64,000 bases of DNA from Punica granatum (Eukaryota > Streptophyta > Magnoliopsida > Myrtales > Lythraceae), in contig NC_045132.1 of the NCBI RefSeq assembly GCF_007655135.1, forward strand, positions 5,394,001-5,458,000, in the 5' to 3' direction. Shown piece by piece: positions 10,547 to 22,079 of the stretch (positions are counted from its first letter, which is position 1; each line of letters begins with the position of its first letter). The position numbers and the translations under genes are program-made. The notes below the pieces were generated by a model. It saw only the letters and a program-made list of their open reading frames with translations. It ran no database searches and was not told where the DNA came from.

Positions 10547-10930
10547 GGAAAAAAGCATTGCCATCCTCAAAATAATCATAATTAATCAAATATATAATCT
10601 CACCTTCCCCAGCTCTCACCAAACCCATCCGGACTTCGTATAGTCTCTTCCCGGTCACGATAATGGCCCTCTCTCGGCTAGCTCTAAGCCACTGAGGGCC
10701 ACACCATCGAGAGCACAACATTACCAATTAGTTCCTCCCCCCGGCATTCCATCTCAATCAAGTACAAGGTATGTACAAGCATCCACTTTGATGTGTGAAC
10801 CCCCATCCAAAACGAACCTACCTAGCATCCTAGCTCGGTTTGTTAAGAACTGGCCGGCTTCCCCTCATCTCTTTTTTATTATTATATTGTAGATTAGTGG
10901 AGCATATATATCTCTTGCTCCTCGATTTCA
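10547..10930. other. Spacer, no gene seen
   Basis: Non-repetitive DNA with short open frames only. Confidence 0.4.
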
Positions 10931-10933
10931 TGT

Positions 10934-11069
10934 AGATTGGTCTTATACGGGCCTGGGCCCATTTCCACTTAAAAGGTCAAGTTGATAAGTGATGATACCC
11001 AAGTCATATACTAATCCATGAATTTTCCTTTTCTTTTCTGATGTGGGATTTATCTCATTTTACTCCTCA
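10934..11069 (-). repeat. TRIM 3' LTR
   Basis: Partner of 11314-11449. Preceded on the minus strand by the purine tract at about 11070-11082. Confidence 0.72.
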
Positions 11070-11313
11070 ATACCCTCCCTCATGTGCAACGTGTGGTCTA
11101 TTTCTGCCTACACGTTGTCACGTGCCCTTAAACACCCGCCCTCAACAATTGACCTTGAGCCGAACTCATCTTCCGTACTCGGGCGAGGGGGGACACTAAC
11201 ACGAGACGCACTCTTGGCTGCACTCGGACATACTGGGCCTGGCATGGTGTGGATACGCACACGCACGTAAGCGTGCATATGCATAACCCGAACTTTGATA
11301 CCATATTAAATTT

Positions 11314-11449
11314 CTATTGGTTTTATACGGGTCTGGGCCCATTTCCACTTAAAAGCTCAAGCCGATAAGTGATGATATCCAAGCCATATATTAACCCATG
11401 GATTTTCCTTTTCTTTTCCGATGTGGGATTTATCTCATTTTACTCATCA
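11314..11449 (-). repeat. TRIM 5' LTR
   Basis: Direct repeat of about 10934-11069 in the same orientation. Shared words include ggcccatttccacttaaaag and gatgtgggatttatctc. Confidence 0.72.
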
Positions 11450-11829
11450 ACAATTAGTGAGGATGGAATGTATATGTAAAGCCCTTGGTTAGTCAAGGGG
11501 GTGAAGCCATGTATTGTATGATCATGTTTGTACATGGATTCAACCTAAATCACAGGTCTGTAACATTGGCGCCATTTGCAGGAATCGTGCGAAAAGTTTG
11601 AGCTTTTTCCGGTTCTTGTTCATGTTTGAAGATACCAAAGTTGCAAGAATGGTTTTGACTAGAAGCCAGGCGAATTTGAGGGCGAACCCTGCATATAACA
11701 TAGCTGATCAACATTCGAATCACCCTCCAGAATGATGCATAGCCCCCGAGGGCAATTCCTAGCATAGCAAGCGTTGTCCCACCTCTGTACAACAGCCTAC
11801 CCGATGCTCTTAGAGCAGGAGTCCAAGCC

Positions 11830-12960
11830 ATGATCAAGCGTTGGGAGGATGCTATGACTAAAATGATCATGAGTGAGATGAGAGGATCAGAGGAGGATGC
11901 TCCCAACAGTCTTGCAAGCTCGATCCGTTCACAGTATTCTGAGTCTCCTGAGAAGCAAAAGAAGGTGTTGAAGCAAAAGAGGCTTCTCAACCTACAAAGC
12001 TCCTTTCGGCCATGGTGACGCCTCTGACCTTGCTGACACCAGAGGAGGTCAATAAGATAATCGAGGAACGCTTCACGAAGATGGAGAGGAAGAGGATGGG
12101 GGTCCTCGTGTTCAACTCCAACATCACTCTCCCTCTGTCCGCAGAGATCCAGAATACTCAGTTGTCGCCCAGATTTTCCTTCCCCAAGATCACTACGTAT
12201 GATGGTAAGACGGACCCCTAAAACCACATACGGAGGCATGTTACATCTCTATTGGGAAGGATAATAGATGAGAATATCAAGTGCCTCTCATTCCCAACCA
12301 CGCTGACTGGGAGTGCTGCGGAGTGGTTCAACTTGCTCCCGACTGGATCCATCAAAAGCTTTGAGCAGCTGCGATACAAGTTTGTTCAGAAATTCGCAAG
12401 AATGCAGGGGATCAAGAAGGATGTGAACTCCTTGTTTGGAATGGAACAACGAGATGGAGAGATGCCTGCGCTTGGTATTACAGGTATTTTGGAGTCATCG
12501 CGGAGGTGCATGAGGTCACTTCGCGTGAGACGATCTCTGCGTTCTAAATGGGTCTAAGGAATGTGGACTTGAAGAAGGACCTCTTAATCACACCAACAGT
12601 GGATCTTGCTGACTTGGCAGTAAGGGCTAAAAGGTTTATGATGTTGGAGAAAGCCCTAGCAACAGAGAAGAAAACGAAGGAAAAGGTTGGGGACAAGCAA
12701 AATGAGCTACCCAAAGAAGAGCGAAGAAAGAGTGCGCTGAGAGATTCATTCACACTCCTGACAGCTCTGTGTATTGAATGAGATAGAGAGGCTAGGCTTG
12801 CTAAAGCCACCTCGGCCTTCCAAGAAGCGGGAAATTTTCGGAAGGGACAAATCAAAGTTTTGTGCCTACCATAAAGCTCTTAGGCATGCAACAGACAGAT
12901 GTAGAGAGCTTGGTCAAGCAATTAAGAAGCTCATTCGGCAAGGGCACCTCTAAAGCTTTG
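11830..12960 (+). pseudogene. Tat gag remnant
   Basis: Broken frames carry a retrotransposon gag domain: PKITTYDGKTDP, then after a stop LTGSAAEWFNLLPTGSI, FEQLRYKFVQKF and later VDLADLAVRAKRFM. At about 12853-12950 a basic Cys/His segment (FCAYHKALRHATDRCREL) resembles the spacer of these gag proteins. At least three stops or frame changes interrupt it. Structural capsid role by family; non-functional here. Confidence 0.8.
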
Positions 12961-13329
12961 TGTAGGGCAGGGTGCACGAGAGGAGTCCGCTGTGATGGGT
13001 GTCTCCTAGGAGGTCTCCGCCTGCAGAACGTGAGGATTCGGATAGAGGGGCCGAGAGGTCGAGGATTGGATACTATGCTTATCGTCAAGAGGAACGAATG
13101 GGTGAATGAAGCAAAAGATAACGAAGTCCCAAACACGAAGGTACCCCCTGCGGGGTGATCAACGTGATTGCTGGAGGGGAAGCTTCGGGTAGATCCTTTA
13201 GTAGCACAAGGAAAGCCTATGTGAGGCAAGTCATGTCCGTAGACACATCGAAGAAGCATGCTCGACCGGGGGAGAATGAAGAGGCGTTGTTGACATTCAC
13301 GGAGCGCGATATGGAGCATGTTCGGTACC

Positions 13330-13445
13330 CGCATGATGACGCATTTGTCATTACCACGCGTATTGGTTCGTTTGATGTGTAAAGGATACTGATCGACACC
13401 GGTAGCTCTGCTGACATCTTGTTTTACGAGGCCTTTGTTTAGATG
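13330..13445 (+). pseudogene. Retroviral-type aspartic protease remnant
   Basis: The active-site motif LIDTGSSADILF is clear at about 13388-13424. A stop codon lies five residues upstream and another follows shortly after, so only the active-site neighbourhood remains. Confidence 0.75.
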
Positions 13446-13681
13446 AAGCTCCCGCATGAAAAGTTAATGTAGCTTTACTGGAAGCGTAGCTCATCCTATA
13501 GGTGTGATTGACTTGCCTGTGGCGCTTGGGAAGGAGCCTCGTATATAGACAGAGTGGTTAGCTTCTTGGTTGTGCACTTGCCCTCTGCTTATAATGCTAT
13601 TATCGAGATACCAATGCTGAATGCCATAACGGTTGTAACCTTAACGTTTCATCTGAAGGTAAAGTTCCTATAAGTAACGAT

Positions 13682-15000
13682 GTGGGGGAGATATGCGGAG
13701 ATCAAGTAGCTGCGCGAAATTGCTATGTGAAATCCTTGAAGGGGAGGCAAAAGGCAGAGAAAACCATGGCGTTGGACTCTGATCCACGCGAAGAGATTGG
13801 ATGTCTTGCGCTGGTGGAGAAACTAGAGGACGTGCTGGTGAGTGCCGAGGACAAGAAATTGAAGGTTGGGTCCTTGCTTTCCCTAGAAGCCAAGGGGGAG
13901 ACTGTGGACTTCTTGGAACAGAACCGAGACGTCTTTGCTTGGAAAGTCTCTGACATGCCGGGGATCGGCCTGGGTGTGATTATTCATTGCATGAGCATCA
14001 AGGAGGGTGTAAAGCCGATAGTCCATAAGAGGAGACCCCAACTAGGCTAAAGGCTTGATGCTGTGAAAGCCGAGGCCGCGAAGCTTAAGGCAGTAGTGCT
14101 TCATCCCTGAAGTAAGGTTCTAGACTCGGGTCGCCAATACAATGATGGTGAAGAAAAGCAATGGAAAATGGAGGATGTTTGTGGACTTCACATATTTGAG
14201 CAAAGCATGTCCAATGGATGCATATCATTTGTCGCGTAATGACTTGCTGGTAGATTCGACAACCAACAACCAGCTCCCGAGCTTCATGGACGCCTACTCT
14301 AGGTATAATCGAATCATGATGAACCCTGCAGACAAGGAGCACACATCATTCTTCACAGATAATGGGGTGTGTTGTTATAGATTCATGCCTTTTGGCCTAA
14401 AAAATGTAGGCCTTGACGTATGAGAGGTTGGTCAACATGATGTTTGCGAAGCAGCTGGGACGGAACGTGGAGGCTTATGTAGATGGCATGATTGTGAAGT
14501 CCCGCCTCGCGAATGGTCATTGCATAGATTTACAGGAGACCTTTGACACTCTGCAGAAGTATCGAATGAAGCTGAATCCCGAGAAGTGTGCTTTTAGAAT
14601 GCAGTCAGGGAAATTCTTGGGGTTCATGATCAATCAGCAAGGGATCGAAACCAATCTCGAAAAGGTTCCGACCATTCTGTACATGGCCTCCCCAAGGAAT
14701 GTTCATGAAGTGCAGAAGTTGACTGGAAGGTTAACTGCGTTGAATAGGTTTTTGACAAGGTCAGGGGACAAGTGCTACCCGTTCTTCCAGGCTCTCAAAA
14801 GGGCGCGGAACTTTGCCTGGTCTGAGGAATGCGAAGTGGCATTTGAAGGGATCAAGGAGCACTTGCATACCTTGCCTGCATTAGTGAAGCAAATGCATGA
14901 TGAAACCCTGTCCGCTTACCTTAGAGTCTCTGACACAGCTGTTAGCTCAGTACCGATCCGCGAAGAGAGGAGAGAGCAGCAGTCAGTTTACCATGCCAGT
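13682..15000 (+). pseudogene. Tat reverse transcriptase remnant
   Basis: Three open stretches encode a reverse transcriptase: DVFAWKVSDMPGI at the front, then KSNGKWRMFVDFTYLSKACP, FMDAYSRYN (first catalytic Asp kept), YRFMPFGLKN, and after a frame change the active-site region. That region reads YVDGM, where the family has two aspartates, so the second catalytic Asp is lost. GFMINQQGIE and the thumb follow. Stops near 14050 and a frame change near 14405 also break it. Confidence 0.85.
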
Positions 15001-15317
15001 AAGTGCTGCTCCCAACAGAGAAGAACTACATGGCTATTGAGAAGTGGGGCTTCATGTTGGTAATGGCCTCCCGTAAGCTCCACCCGTATTTCATGGCTCA
15101 CCACGTGGTTGTGCATACTGATCAACCTCTTAAGCAGGTGTTCAAGAAGTACGATGCGACTAGGAGAAAGGTAAAATGGGCAATGGAGCTCAGCCAGTTC
15201 AACATTGACTATACACCGAGGACGGCAGTCAAACCTCAAGCCTTGGCAGATTTCATCAACGCAGCCACTGGTGGGGACATAGAGCCTCCGCAACCAGACA
15301 AGACAACCTACAAATGA
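15000..15317 (+). pseudogene. First RNase H domain remnant
   Basis: Encodes YMAIEKWGFMLVMASRKLHPYF, then VVVHTDQPLKQVF and the connection SQFNIDYTPRTAVKPQALADF, which is typical of gypsy RNase H. It is shifted relative to the reverse transcriptase frame and ends in a stop near 15317. Confidence 0.8.
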
Positions 15318-15324
15318 ATGATGG

Positions 15325-15575
15325 ATTTTGATGATTGATGGGTCCTCCACAGTGAGGGCAGGAGGTGTTGGCTGTGTAGTCCCACTAGAGGGAGACTCGC
15401 TGAAGTATGCCTTCGTATTGACTTTCCCTGCCACCAATAATGAGGCGGAATATGAGGCATTCATCATAGGCCTCGTGATTACTAAAGGGTCTAGAGTTAC
15501 AAAATTGCATGTAAAGCGTGACTCGCTACTGATCATGAACCAGGTGTTGGGGGAGTGTAAAGCCAGGGAATTAAA
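15325..15575 (+). pseudogene. Second (archaeal-type) RNase H domain remnant
   Basis: Encodes MIDGSSTVRAGGVGCVV and later FPATNNEAEYEAFIIGL. These are the conserved Asp-Gly-Ser and Asn-Asn-Glu-Ala-Glu-Tyr motifs of the extra RNase H found in Tat-lineage elements. Family similarity stops at about 15575 and no integrase follows. Confidence 0.82.
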
Positions 15576-16670
15576 TACGTGGAGTGAGCAATCTGAGTTA
15601 AGAAATCAGCAAAGATTCTATCTGTTGAATAAGAAGTTGGTTCCTAATCCTGCAAGATCTTCTAGTATTTATAGATTTTCCTCCCTCCTTGGTGGTTGCA
15701 AATATACTTTCTGATCATTTTAGAACGTTGGCTCCTTGTTAACTGCTTTCAACTGTAATCATGTCTCCACGTGATAATTATCCAAAGTTTTGACCCGGTC
15801 CACGTCGAATAATCTTTATTTCCTTGATCTAAACTGCCTAGTAATCGCGACTCAAAGACGACACCGTGACTACTCAGATTTTGAGACAGTCGTGATTCGG
15901 ATACGATGTCGTCACTATTCAGATTCTATGAGACAATCAGTCACAGAATCTGAGTCATGCAGCGCCATGCACACATCTAATTTCTGCTTATTCACAGTCT
16001 CAAAATCTGGATTTGCTTGTTGTGTCAAAAGTGACATCGTTCTTATGGGGTTCCACTAATATTACGTTGATAACTCAGACTTTCATAATTTGCGAAGATG
16101 CTCCCGACACGCCTAATGACCTAATTGGGTCACGTGGTGAGGCTTTGAAATTATTTTATTCTAGTAACATGCACGTAGCGCAAGTTACGCTCTAGTTACT
16201 ACAAATTGGAGAAGGGAGTAAGTTTGTCTAAATTTTCTCTGCCAAAAATATCCATAAAGAAATATGAAGGTGATTGGTCACCATTATATAAGTGAAAGTT
16301 AAAGAGAGATTATGCAAATTTAAATTATTTTGTAAGCAACTCTCAAATACTCTAACAATTCTCTATCTCCCCCTCTCTCATCTCTTCCTTACTATCCTCC
16401 ACCATTCTCTTTTATTTCTATTTCCTCAACACAATAATATATCATTTTTTCTATTAACTTTTCAATATCGGTAATTTGGCAAGGTAAATATATGTAGCAT
16501 TTGATAATAAATTATATATATAATCCACGAAAATAATAAATAATATTTCACATTGGTTTAATTTCAAATTAAAATTGCCTTTGATTTTGTGTATAGCTCA
16601 GGACATGCTCTAGTTTTTATGATGTTAAAAACTTTTCTTGAAATGCCACTCCTTATTTAATATTGGAAAA
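15576..16670. other. Intergenic, no recognised gene
   Basis: Short open frames only, none with a recognised domain. AT-rich after 16200. Confidence 0.4.
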
Positions 16671-16674
16671 AAGA

Positions 16675-17400
16675 ACACTTTTAGTCCTCAACCCGCTTTT
16701 GCCATTTTGGTCCTAAACCTTTTTTTTTGTCGTTCTCATCATCAACCTTTCACTTTTTTACCACTTTAGTCCTCCTTCCCTTAAAAATTCATTTTCCGTC
16801 CAAAAAATATTTTCAAAAATAATATAATTTTCAAAAATAAAAAGAAATTACAAAAGTTCTTTTAATTAAAAAAAAAAGGAAGGATATCGACAGTGAAAGG
16901 GGAGGGGCGATACGGAGCCCTTGCCGACAATCCCAATTAGGGGGGTGGTGGTCGCCGACAAGGCCATTGCCCCTCCCAAATCAGGATCCCAAGAACCCTA
17001 AAACCAGGATCCACTAGGATCCAATTTGGGAGCGGCCATGGCCACCGGTGAGGCCTCCACCTCCCTCAACCTCGATTTGTTTTTTTTTTTAAATGTAAAA
17101 TTTGAGCAATCCATGTTGGCGACCACCACTACCATGTTGGGGTCATTGATGATCACCCGATTGGAGGATGGTTGTCGACAAGCGCCCCCACCGCCCCAAC
17201 AACACATTTTTTTGTAATTTTTAATTTTTGAAAATTATATTATTTTAAAAAATATAATTTGGACGAAAAATGTATTTTCTATAGGGAAATTGAACAGGGG
17301 TAGTAAAGTAATAAAAAAGCAAAAGGCTGAGGATAAGAATGACCGAGAAAAAGGTTTAAAACAAAAATAGCAAAAGCAACAAATATTGAGGATCAAAACT
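16675..17400. mobile_element. Inverted-repeat element with a GC-rich core
   Basis: Arms of about 190 bp at each end are inverted copies: cttttagtcctcaa opposite ttgaggatcaaaac, aatataattttcaaaaat opposite atttttgaaaattatatt, and a shared ttcgtccaaa-type word. The core (16890-17210) is GC-rich and contains gtcgccgac and cacccgattgg-type words that recur in the elements at 22732-23579 and 55057-55506. It looks like a non-autonomous MULE; no target duplication could be fixed. Confidence 0.62.
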
Positions 17401-18593
17401 GTCTTCTTCTTCTTCTTCTTTTTTCGTTTAATATACTTTGTTTCAATGTGTTTCTTACAACCGCACCTTTACAGCTTAAAAAGAAAAAGCGAGGAGACAT
17501 TGAAGGCAAGGCTTGAAGTTAAATTGAGAGATTTTCATCTCCTGTTTCTTTATTTATTTATTTTTTTCAATCTTTTTTCTATAGATTTATAATCTCCTTT
17601 TTAATTGAAAAGAAAAATAAAATGCACATTTATAATACCAACCTACTCAGCGGGCGTAACCTAAAGCCTTGTAACGGTAAAAGATCAGCCTTGTTAGGTA
17701 AAAGATAGTTGGGAATTAATATCCGGAGGCGTCGGATATTAATTCCCCTAAATGCTCATGTCGAGATTAGTTTGGCTAGAAGCTCGATGCATTCGTCTTT
17801 GGCTGCGAAACGCACCTAGTATTAAATTTGCCATAGTTCGTTCTTCTATTCTTTCTTTCTTTTTTATACTTCAAGCTTCTTCTTGTTTTTTTTTTTTTTT
17901 GCCTTTTTTTTTGTGTTCTCTAATATTTAGAAATTCAACGAATCCCGACCAATTTAGTTCAAAACGCGTTTACCATCTCAATAAACTATATTGTCATGTT
18001 ACAATCCTTTAAAATACCATAATCTTTACATTCATTATGAATAAAAATGCCATAATATTTATTTTAAGTTCGTGATGAATAGAGATATCAATGACGGAAA
18101 GATTTTCTTTTTCCGGTGAACAATTACCGAAAGGCCTTAACCAAGATACCGCCCATCAATTTCGTAATCTATTCAAATATGTTGTCTCAATTTCCAATTT
18201 CATTATCTTTTTTCCTCTTTTTTATAAGTGAATTTACAATTTCAATATATTACTAAAATCCTGCAAGTTTCGAAAATAAAAAAGGTTAACATTAGGTGGA
18301 TAATAAAAAAAAAAGAATCAAATAATTTCCGCATTGTCCATATCTTTTGACCCTAATTAGTGGAGCTTTTCCCTCTTCCAATTCAATCTCAATAACCATT
18401 GCGCTCATTGCTAAAAGCTCTGTACCCTCTCAAACTATCAACCTTTTGCTCTGATCGGATCGCGGCTTTACCGTTTTATATTCGACTGAGTCAACTGGTT
18501 TAGAGGTTGCAATCGAGTTATCAAACCATAGTGTAAATCTTTAATGGAGTCTGACTCAGCTCCACTTTCACCGTCCAGTAACCTCGACCACTA
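17401..18593. other. Intergenic, downstream side of the CCCH gene
   Basis: T-rich DNA with no recognised gene. Contains a strong hairpin at 17711-17747. The stretch just below 18594 should hold the 3' UTR of the minus-strand CCCH gene. Confidence 0.4.
17711..17747. repeat. Perfect 15-bp hairpin
   Basis: gggaattaatatccg (17711-17725) is exactly inverted at 17733-17747 around the 7-nt loop gaggcgt. No element boundary or gene end is recognised next to it. Confidence 0.85.
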
Positions 18594-21500
18594 TTACCTA
18601 CCCATGATTTCATCGCCCAACCTCATCCTCTTTGCACTCGGTTCGTCCATCAAAGTACCAGTCCGCCACTGGGGCAGGATAGGCCCGTGCTGGAATGGGC
18701 AATTAGAGCCCCTCCGGCACCCCTGTGGGCTGTTATAGAACATGCAATGCTTCTGCTGATGCTGGCGTTTAGGGGTCATTTCCATGGGTTTTAGTTTCTG
18801 ATGATCTGAAATCGAGTTGTCCAGGGGATTCTGAATTCCATTGATTTGAACCATGTCCTGTTGTGTTTCTACTCCATGTTGCCTTATAAGGTTTTTATAG
18901 TAGTCGATTCCTTTCACAGGCTGTGGTTTCGCAGCTTCAGCAGAGGACACCGGGGCAGGAATTGGAGCAACCACAGGGGTTAGATTCATCGGGTTGGTCT
19001 TGGTGAAGGGGACTGCTGATCTTGAAAATGGAACCTGACCATTAGCGTGAGCAGTAACAGGAATAGGAACCGAAACCAGACCTGGAGCATGAGCGGTTTT
19101 GATCAGATCCGAACCATAAGATGGAATGTCCAGCTTTCGCCCTGAGGGAGCTTGAGGCATGTCCAGCTTTGGCGCTTTGATGTCCGGAACTGGCAAGGAA
19201 ACTGTCGGATTTAACTTGGGCAAAGAGAAGCTCCCCGCAGAATTTTTCATTAGCTTCTCAACCATCTTCGGGTCGCTGAGGATCTTGATGAGCAAATTCG
19301 TGTCGATCATGCTTCCCCGCTCAGTGCTCTTGAGGAGAACAGTTAACGCTGCAGAAGCAGCAGCAGCAGCAGCATCAGTGCCTGCGGTAGCCACCACCGT
19401 CAGCTTCGGGGGAGATGTCTTCTCAGTTGGTGGGGGGACTCGTTTACGAGTTTCGGGCTCTGAAATTTGACGGGCTTCAGGGGCACAAGGTGGCAGCTTG
19501 AGGTGCAGTTGCGGATCAACAGTCTCGACTTCCTCAATGGGAATTATCGGTATTACCGGAGTTAGGTTATCATTGAATCGTTCTGCTTGAGCTTCCAAAG
19601 AAACAGACGGACTACAAGGAAGATTATGGCAAAAAAGTTAAATACAGAAATGAGAAGAAGAACTGAAGTTTGATTCATAGACTTAAGAGAACAAAGAAAA
19701 TAACCCAACCTAGATGGGATTGAGGATGAACGAGGATAAACTGATTCTAGCTCTTTCGATTCTCTGAGAAGTTGGGCTCCCACCTCTTGACTTTCTTCAC
19801 TGGCTGCAACACGCCAGTTGGGGTTTACAGCAAACTACAGCAATGACAATAATTTGATCAATCAATAAAAGACTAAGGCCGAGACATGAGTATATAACCC
19901 CAAAAGGAAACAAACACAAAACAGAGAGTGAAATTAGAAATCTATTACTTACTTTGGGAGGAGAACTCCACTTGACGGCAGGGACATGGGAAACCTGTAA
20001 TGTGGAACATCCAAACCCAGGGGGCAGACAATTGGGTTGGAGACCATCTGCATATGAATTGCATGATGTGTGGATCTGAACATGCTTGAGTCCAACACTG
20101 GAAGCAGGATCGTCTTTCTTGAAGAGAGCAACCTGTTCAAAGACGAAAGAACTAGTCAACAACTGCTGTCATCATTGATTAAACATTATAGGCTCAGGAA
20201 ATCAGGATAAAAAGTTCGAAAACAGAATACGAAAAGCAGGCTCCATGCATGGATGGGGATAAAATCAACCAAAAAAAGGGGATAACAGCTACGATAGTTT
20301 GGCACAGCTCCACAAGTGTTCCAGAAATCTGCTTCACTATCAACTAAATAGAAATACGACATAACTAAATAAGATAAGACATTTTTGCGGCTTTAAGTCT
20401 CTAGCTACACCAAACTGATGCCTTTTATGTATCTCGAATCTCTCATGCCAATCAGTTCTAGATGGCTTAAACTAAAACAGAATTATGGTAAATTATTATA
20501 CTGAACTGATGCCTTAAAAATTTAAAGCACATCGTGGCGGCATGCTGTATTGTCATAGATCGCTATAATCTTAAGCAAGAGAAGTCTAGTACAACAACAC
20601 ATGCGACAATAAAGGCAATCTGCATATACCACACTTGACAAGTCATACACAACGACAAACTTTGTGACTTAAGTCAATTAATGTTCCTTATATCACATTA
20701 TCCAAAAGGGGAAAAATATATATGCATATATTCTAGATGAACTCCACAACTAGCTCTATCCACAAATATACCAGAAAAGAAACTACAGTAATAAACCTAT
20801 CCCCTTCGCCCAGAGCTTTCAATCTAAGAGTTTCACCTATTTCCCTTTATCCTTCTCCAGAACAAGAACTCTGCAACATCACATGGCAGTCAGATACTTC
20901 ATCAACCTCATAACGCTGCATTTTTGTCTAGTGCCCTTCGAGGGTAACACATGATTTACCAGTCGGCCTTGCTCGTACATATGGAATGAGCCCCAAATCC
21001 GACACAAGTTTAGAAATCTTAACCTCGAGTGTATATTAGAAAGGACTCCTTGTTTTGTTTTATTGGGTGGCTTAAGGCAAGATTTCACCACTCTTTTATG
21101 CAAACTTGATCATAGCTAAAGGCAAGATTTCCTTCATTCAGCACAATTCTTATACTAACAAACAATACCAGAAAACAGCCACACGAATTGCAAGTTCCAA
21201 TTTTCGGTATATAATGACCTGAAAAGCTTAACCTTGTTGGATTTAACTTGTTCTTGTTCCTCCTCCATCGCCCATAAATATGACAACTTTCAATAATCTA
21301 AAAGATACCCAACAGGGAATTCGATTCGCCTCATTGATTACATCCTTGCACAAAACAAATAAACCATCTTCCACTGATTCAACTGAAAAATTCACTAAAA
21401 GAACAATCTTTTCTTAAAACCAAAGTTCCCCGTTGAATCAAAACGGGAAAAGGAATCAATGGGTCCGGCGTAAATTCCTTCAGATCGACTCAAACAGGAA

Positions 21501-21768
21501 TCGAACCGACAGAAATCTCACATTCATTAGTTTTATACTGAAATCTTTCAATCAATCTGTACGGAGTACCGCTCACCAACATCAGCCAAACTAATATAAA
21601 TCCAATTAGTCAGTGTATATAATATGATCAGATTCAACTTATGCTCGAAATCGATTGCGCAGAGTATGTTTACGAGATCGAAAGTTTTCATTTTCTTTAG
21701 GTAAATACCTGACAAAGATTAACCCCCGGAGCCCACGAGACCCGTTTCGATTTCATCGATCGCTTCAT
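18594..21768 (-). CDS. CCCH zinc-finger protein (Arabidopsis C3H6-like)
   Basis: Four coding exons on the minus strand, 21709-21768, 19953-20132, 19710-19834 and 18594-19611, join in frame with GT/AG borders to give 460 residues. The N-terminus is MKRSMKSKRVSWAPG, with a PP1-docking-like KRVSW at residues 8-12. Next come LPPGFG, AVKWSSPPKF and NPNWRVAASEES blocks, an Ala-rich stretch with a conserved helix-like LLIKILSDPKMVEKLM, and a single C-x8-C-x5-C-x3-H zinc finger at residues 411-430. It ends about 30 residues later. The plan fits the plant zinc-finger CCCH protein 6 group, which is probably nuclear and RNA-binding. Intron 1 is about 1.6 kb. The start was chosen because it opens the conserved basic N-terminus. 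Confidence 0.88.
21709..21768 (-). other. CCCH gene, coding exon 1
   Basis: Twenty codons starting at an ATG and ending NLCQ, followed by a gtattt donor. Holds the KRVSW motif. Confidence 0.85.
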
Positions 21769-22034
21769 CGTGTCTTTCTTAAACACAACTCCGTTTCTTA
21801 AAAAATCAAAGATATCAGCGGCCGGAGGAGCGAACAGAAAACCCTAGAGAGAATTTAAGGAAACGAAACCCTAGAGGGCCCGATTGCGTCGCAGAGAAGA
21901 AAGGAAGGTAATGGGAGGGGAAGAAGGGCAAGGAGGAGAACGGACGCGGCGTTCCACGCGATGACGAGGTTTCGCCGCTCCCTTTGACAGTAAAATTAGT
22001 GGTGGCGGACAAAGGGGAGTAGGGGGGAGGGCCC

Positions 22035-22042
22035 ATTTATAG
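22035..22042 (-). promoter_or_regulatory. TATA box of the CCCH gene
   Basis: On the minus strand ctataaat lies about 270 bp upstream of the ATG at 21768. This leaves room for a 5' UTR of roughly 240 nt rich in purines and CG. Position and context fit a core promoter; no transcript data. Confidence 0.5.
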
Positions 22043-22079
22043 TGAAGGAAGATTCCAGGCGTGCCTGGGATATCTATCT

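Larger units (their letters stand above)
10931..11449 (-). mobile_element. TRIM (miniature LTR retrotransposon)
   Basis: Two direct repeats of about 135 bp (about 10934-11069 and 11314-11449) flank about 245 bp of non-coding DNA. Read on the minus strand, the upstream repeat starts tgatgagtaaaatgag. It is followed by a primer-binding site related to TGGTATCAGAGC (complement of initiator tRNA-Met), here tggtatcaaagt at 11292-11303. A purine tract gagggagggt lies just before the second repeat, which starts tgaggagtaaaatgag. Short LTRs, PBS, PPT and no coding capacity define a TRIM. The host duplication could not be fixed. Confidence 0.75.
11450..15575 (+). mobile_element. Ty3/gypsy retrotransposon remnant, Tat lineage
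   Basis: The internal region of a gypsy element reads gag, zinc-knuckle-like, protease, reverse transcriptase, RNase H and a second archaeal-type RNase H in that order, all with stops and frame changes. Just upstream, at 11566-11573, is ttggcgcc, the leader/PBS-type word of this group. A second RNase H domain after the first is characteristic of the Tat lineage. The similarity ends near 15575, before integrase, and no 3' LTR is seen. The 5' LTR limits are obscured by the TRIM immediately upstream. Confidence 0.85.

Noticed and set aside
10931..11449. Cassandra-type TRIM with 5S rRNA in the LTR
   Set aside because: No 5S internal-promoter words were seen in the LTRs, so only a generic TRIM is called.
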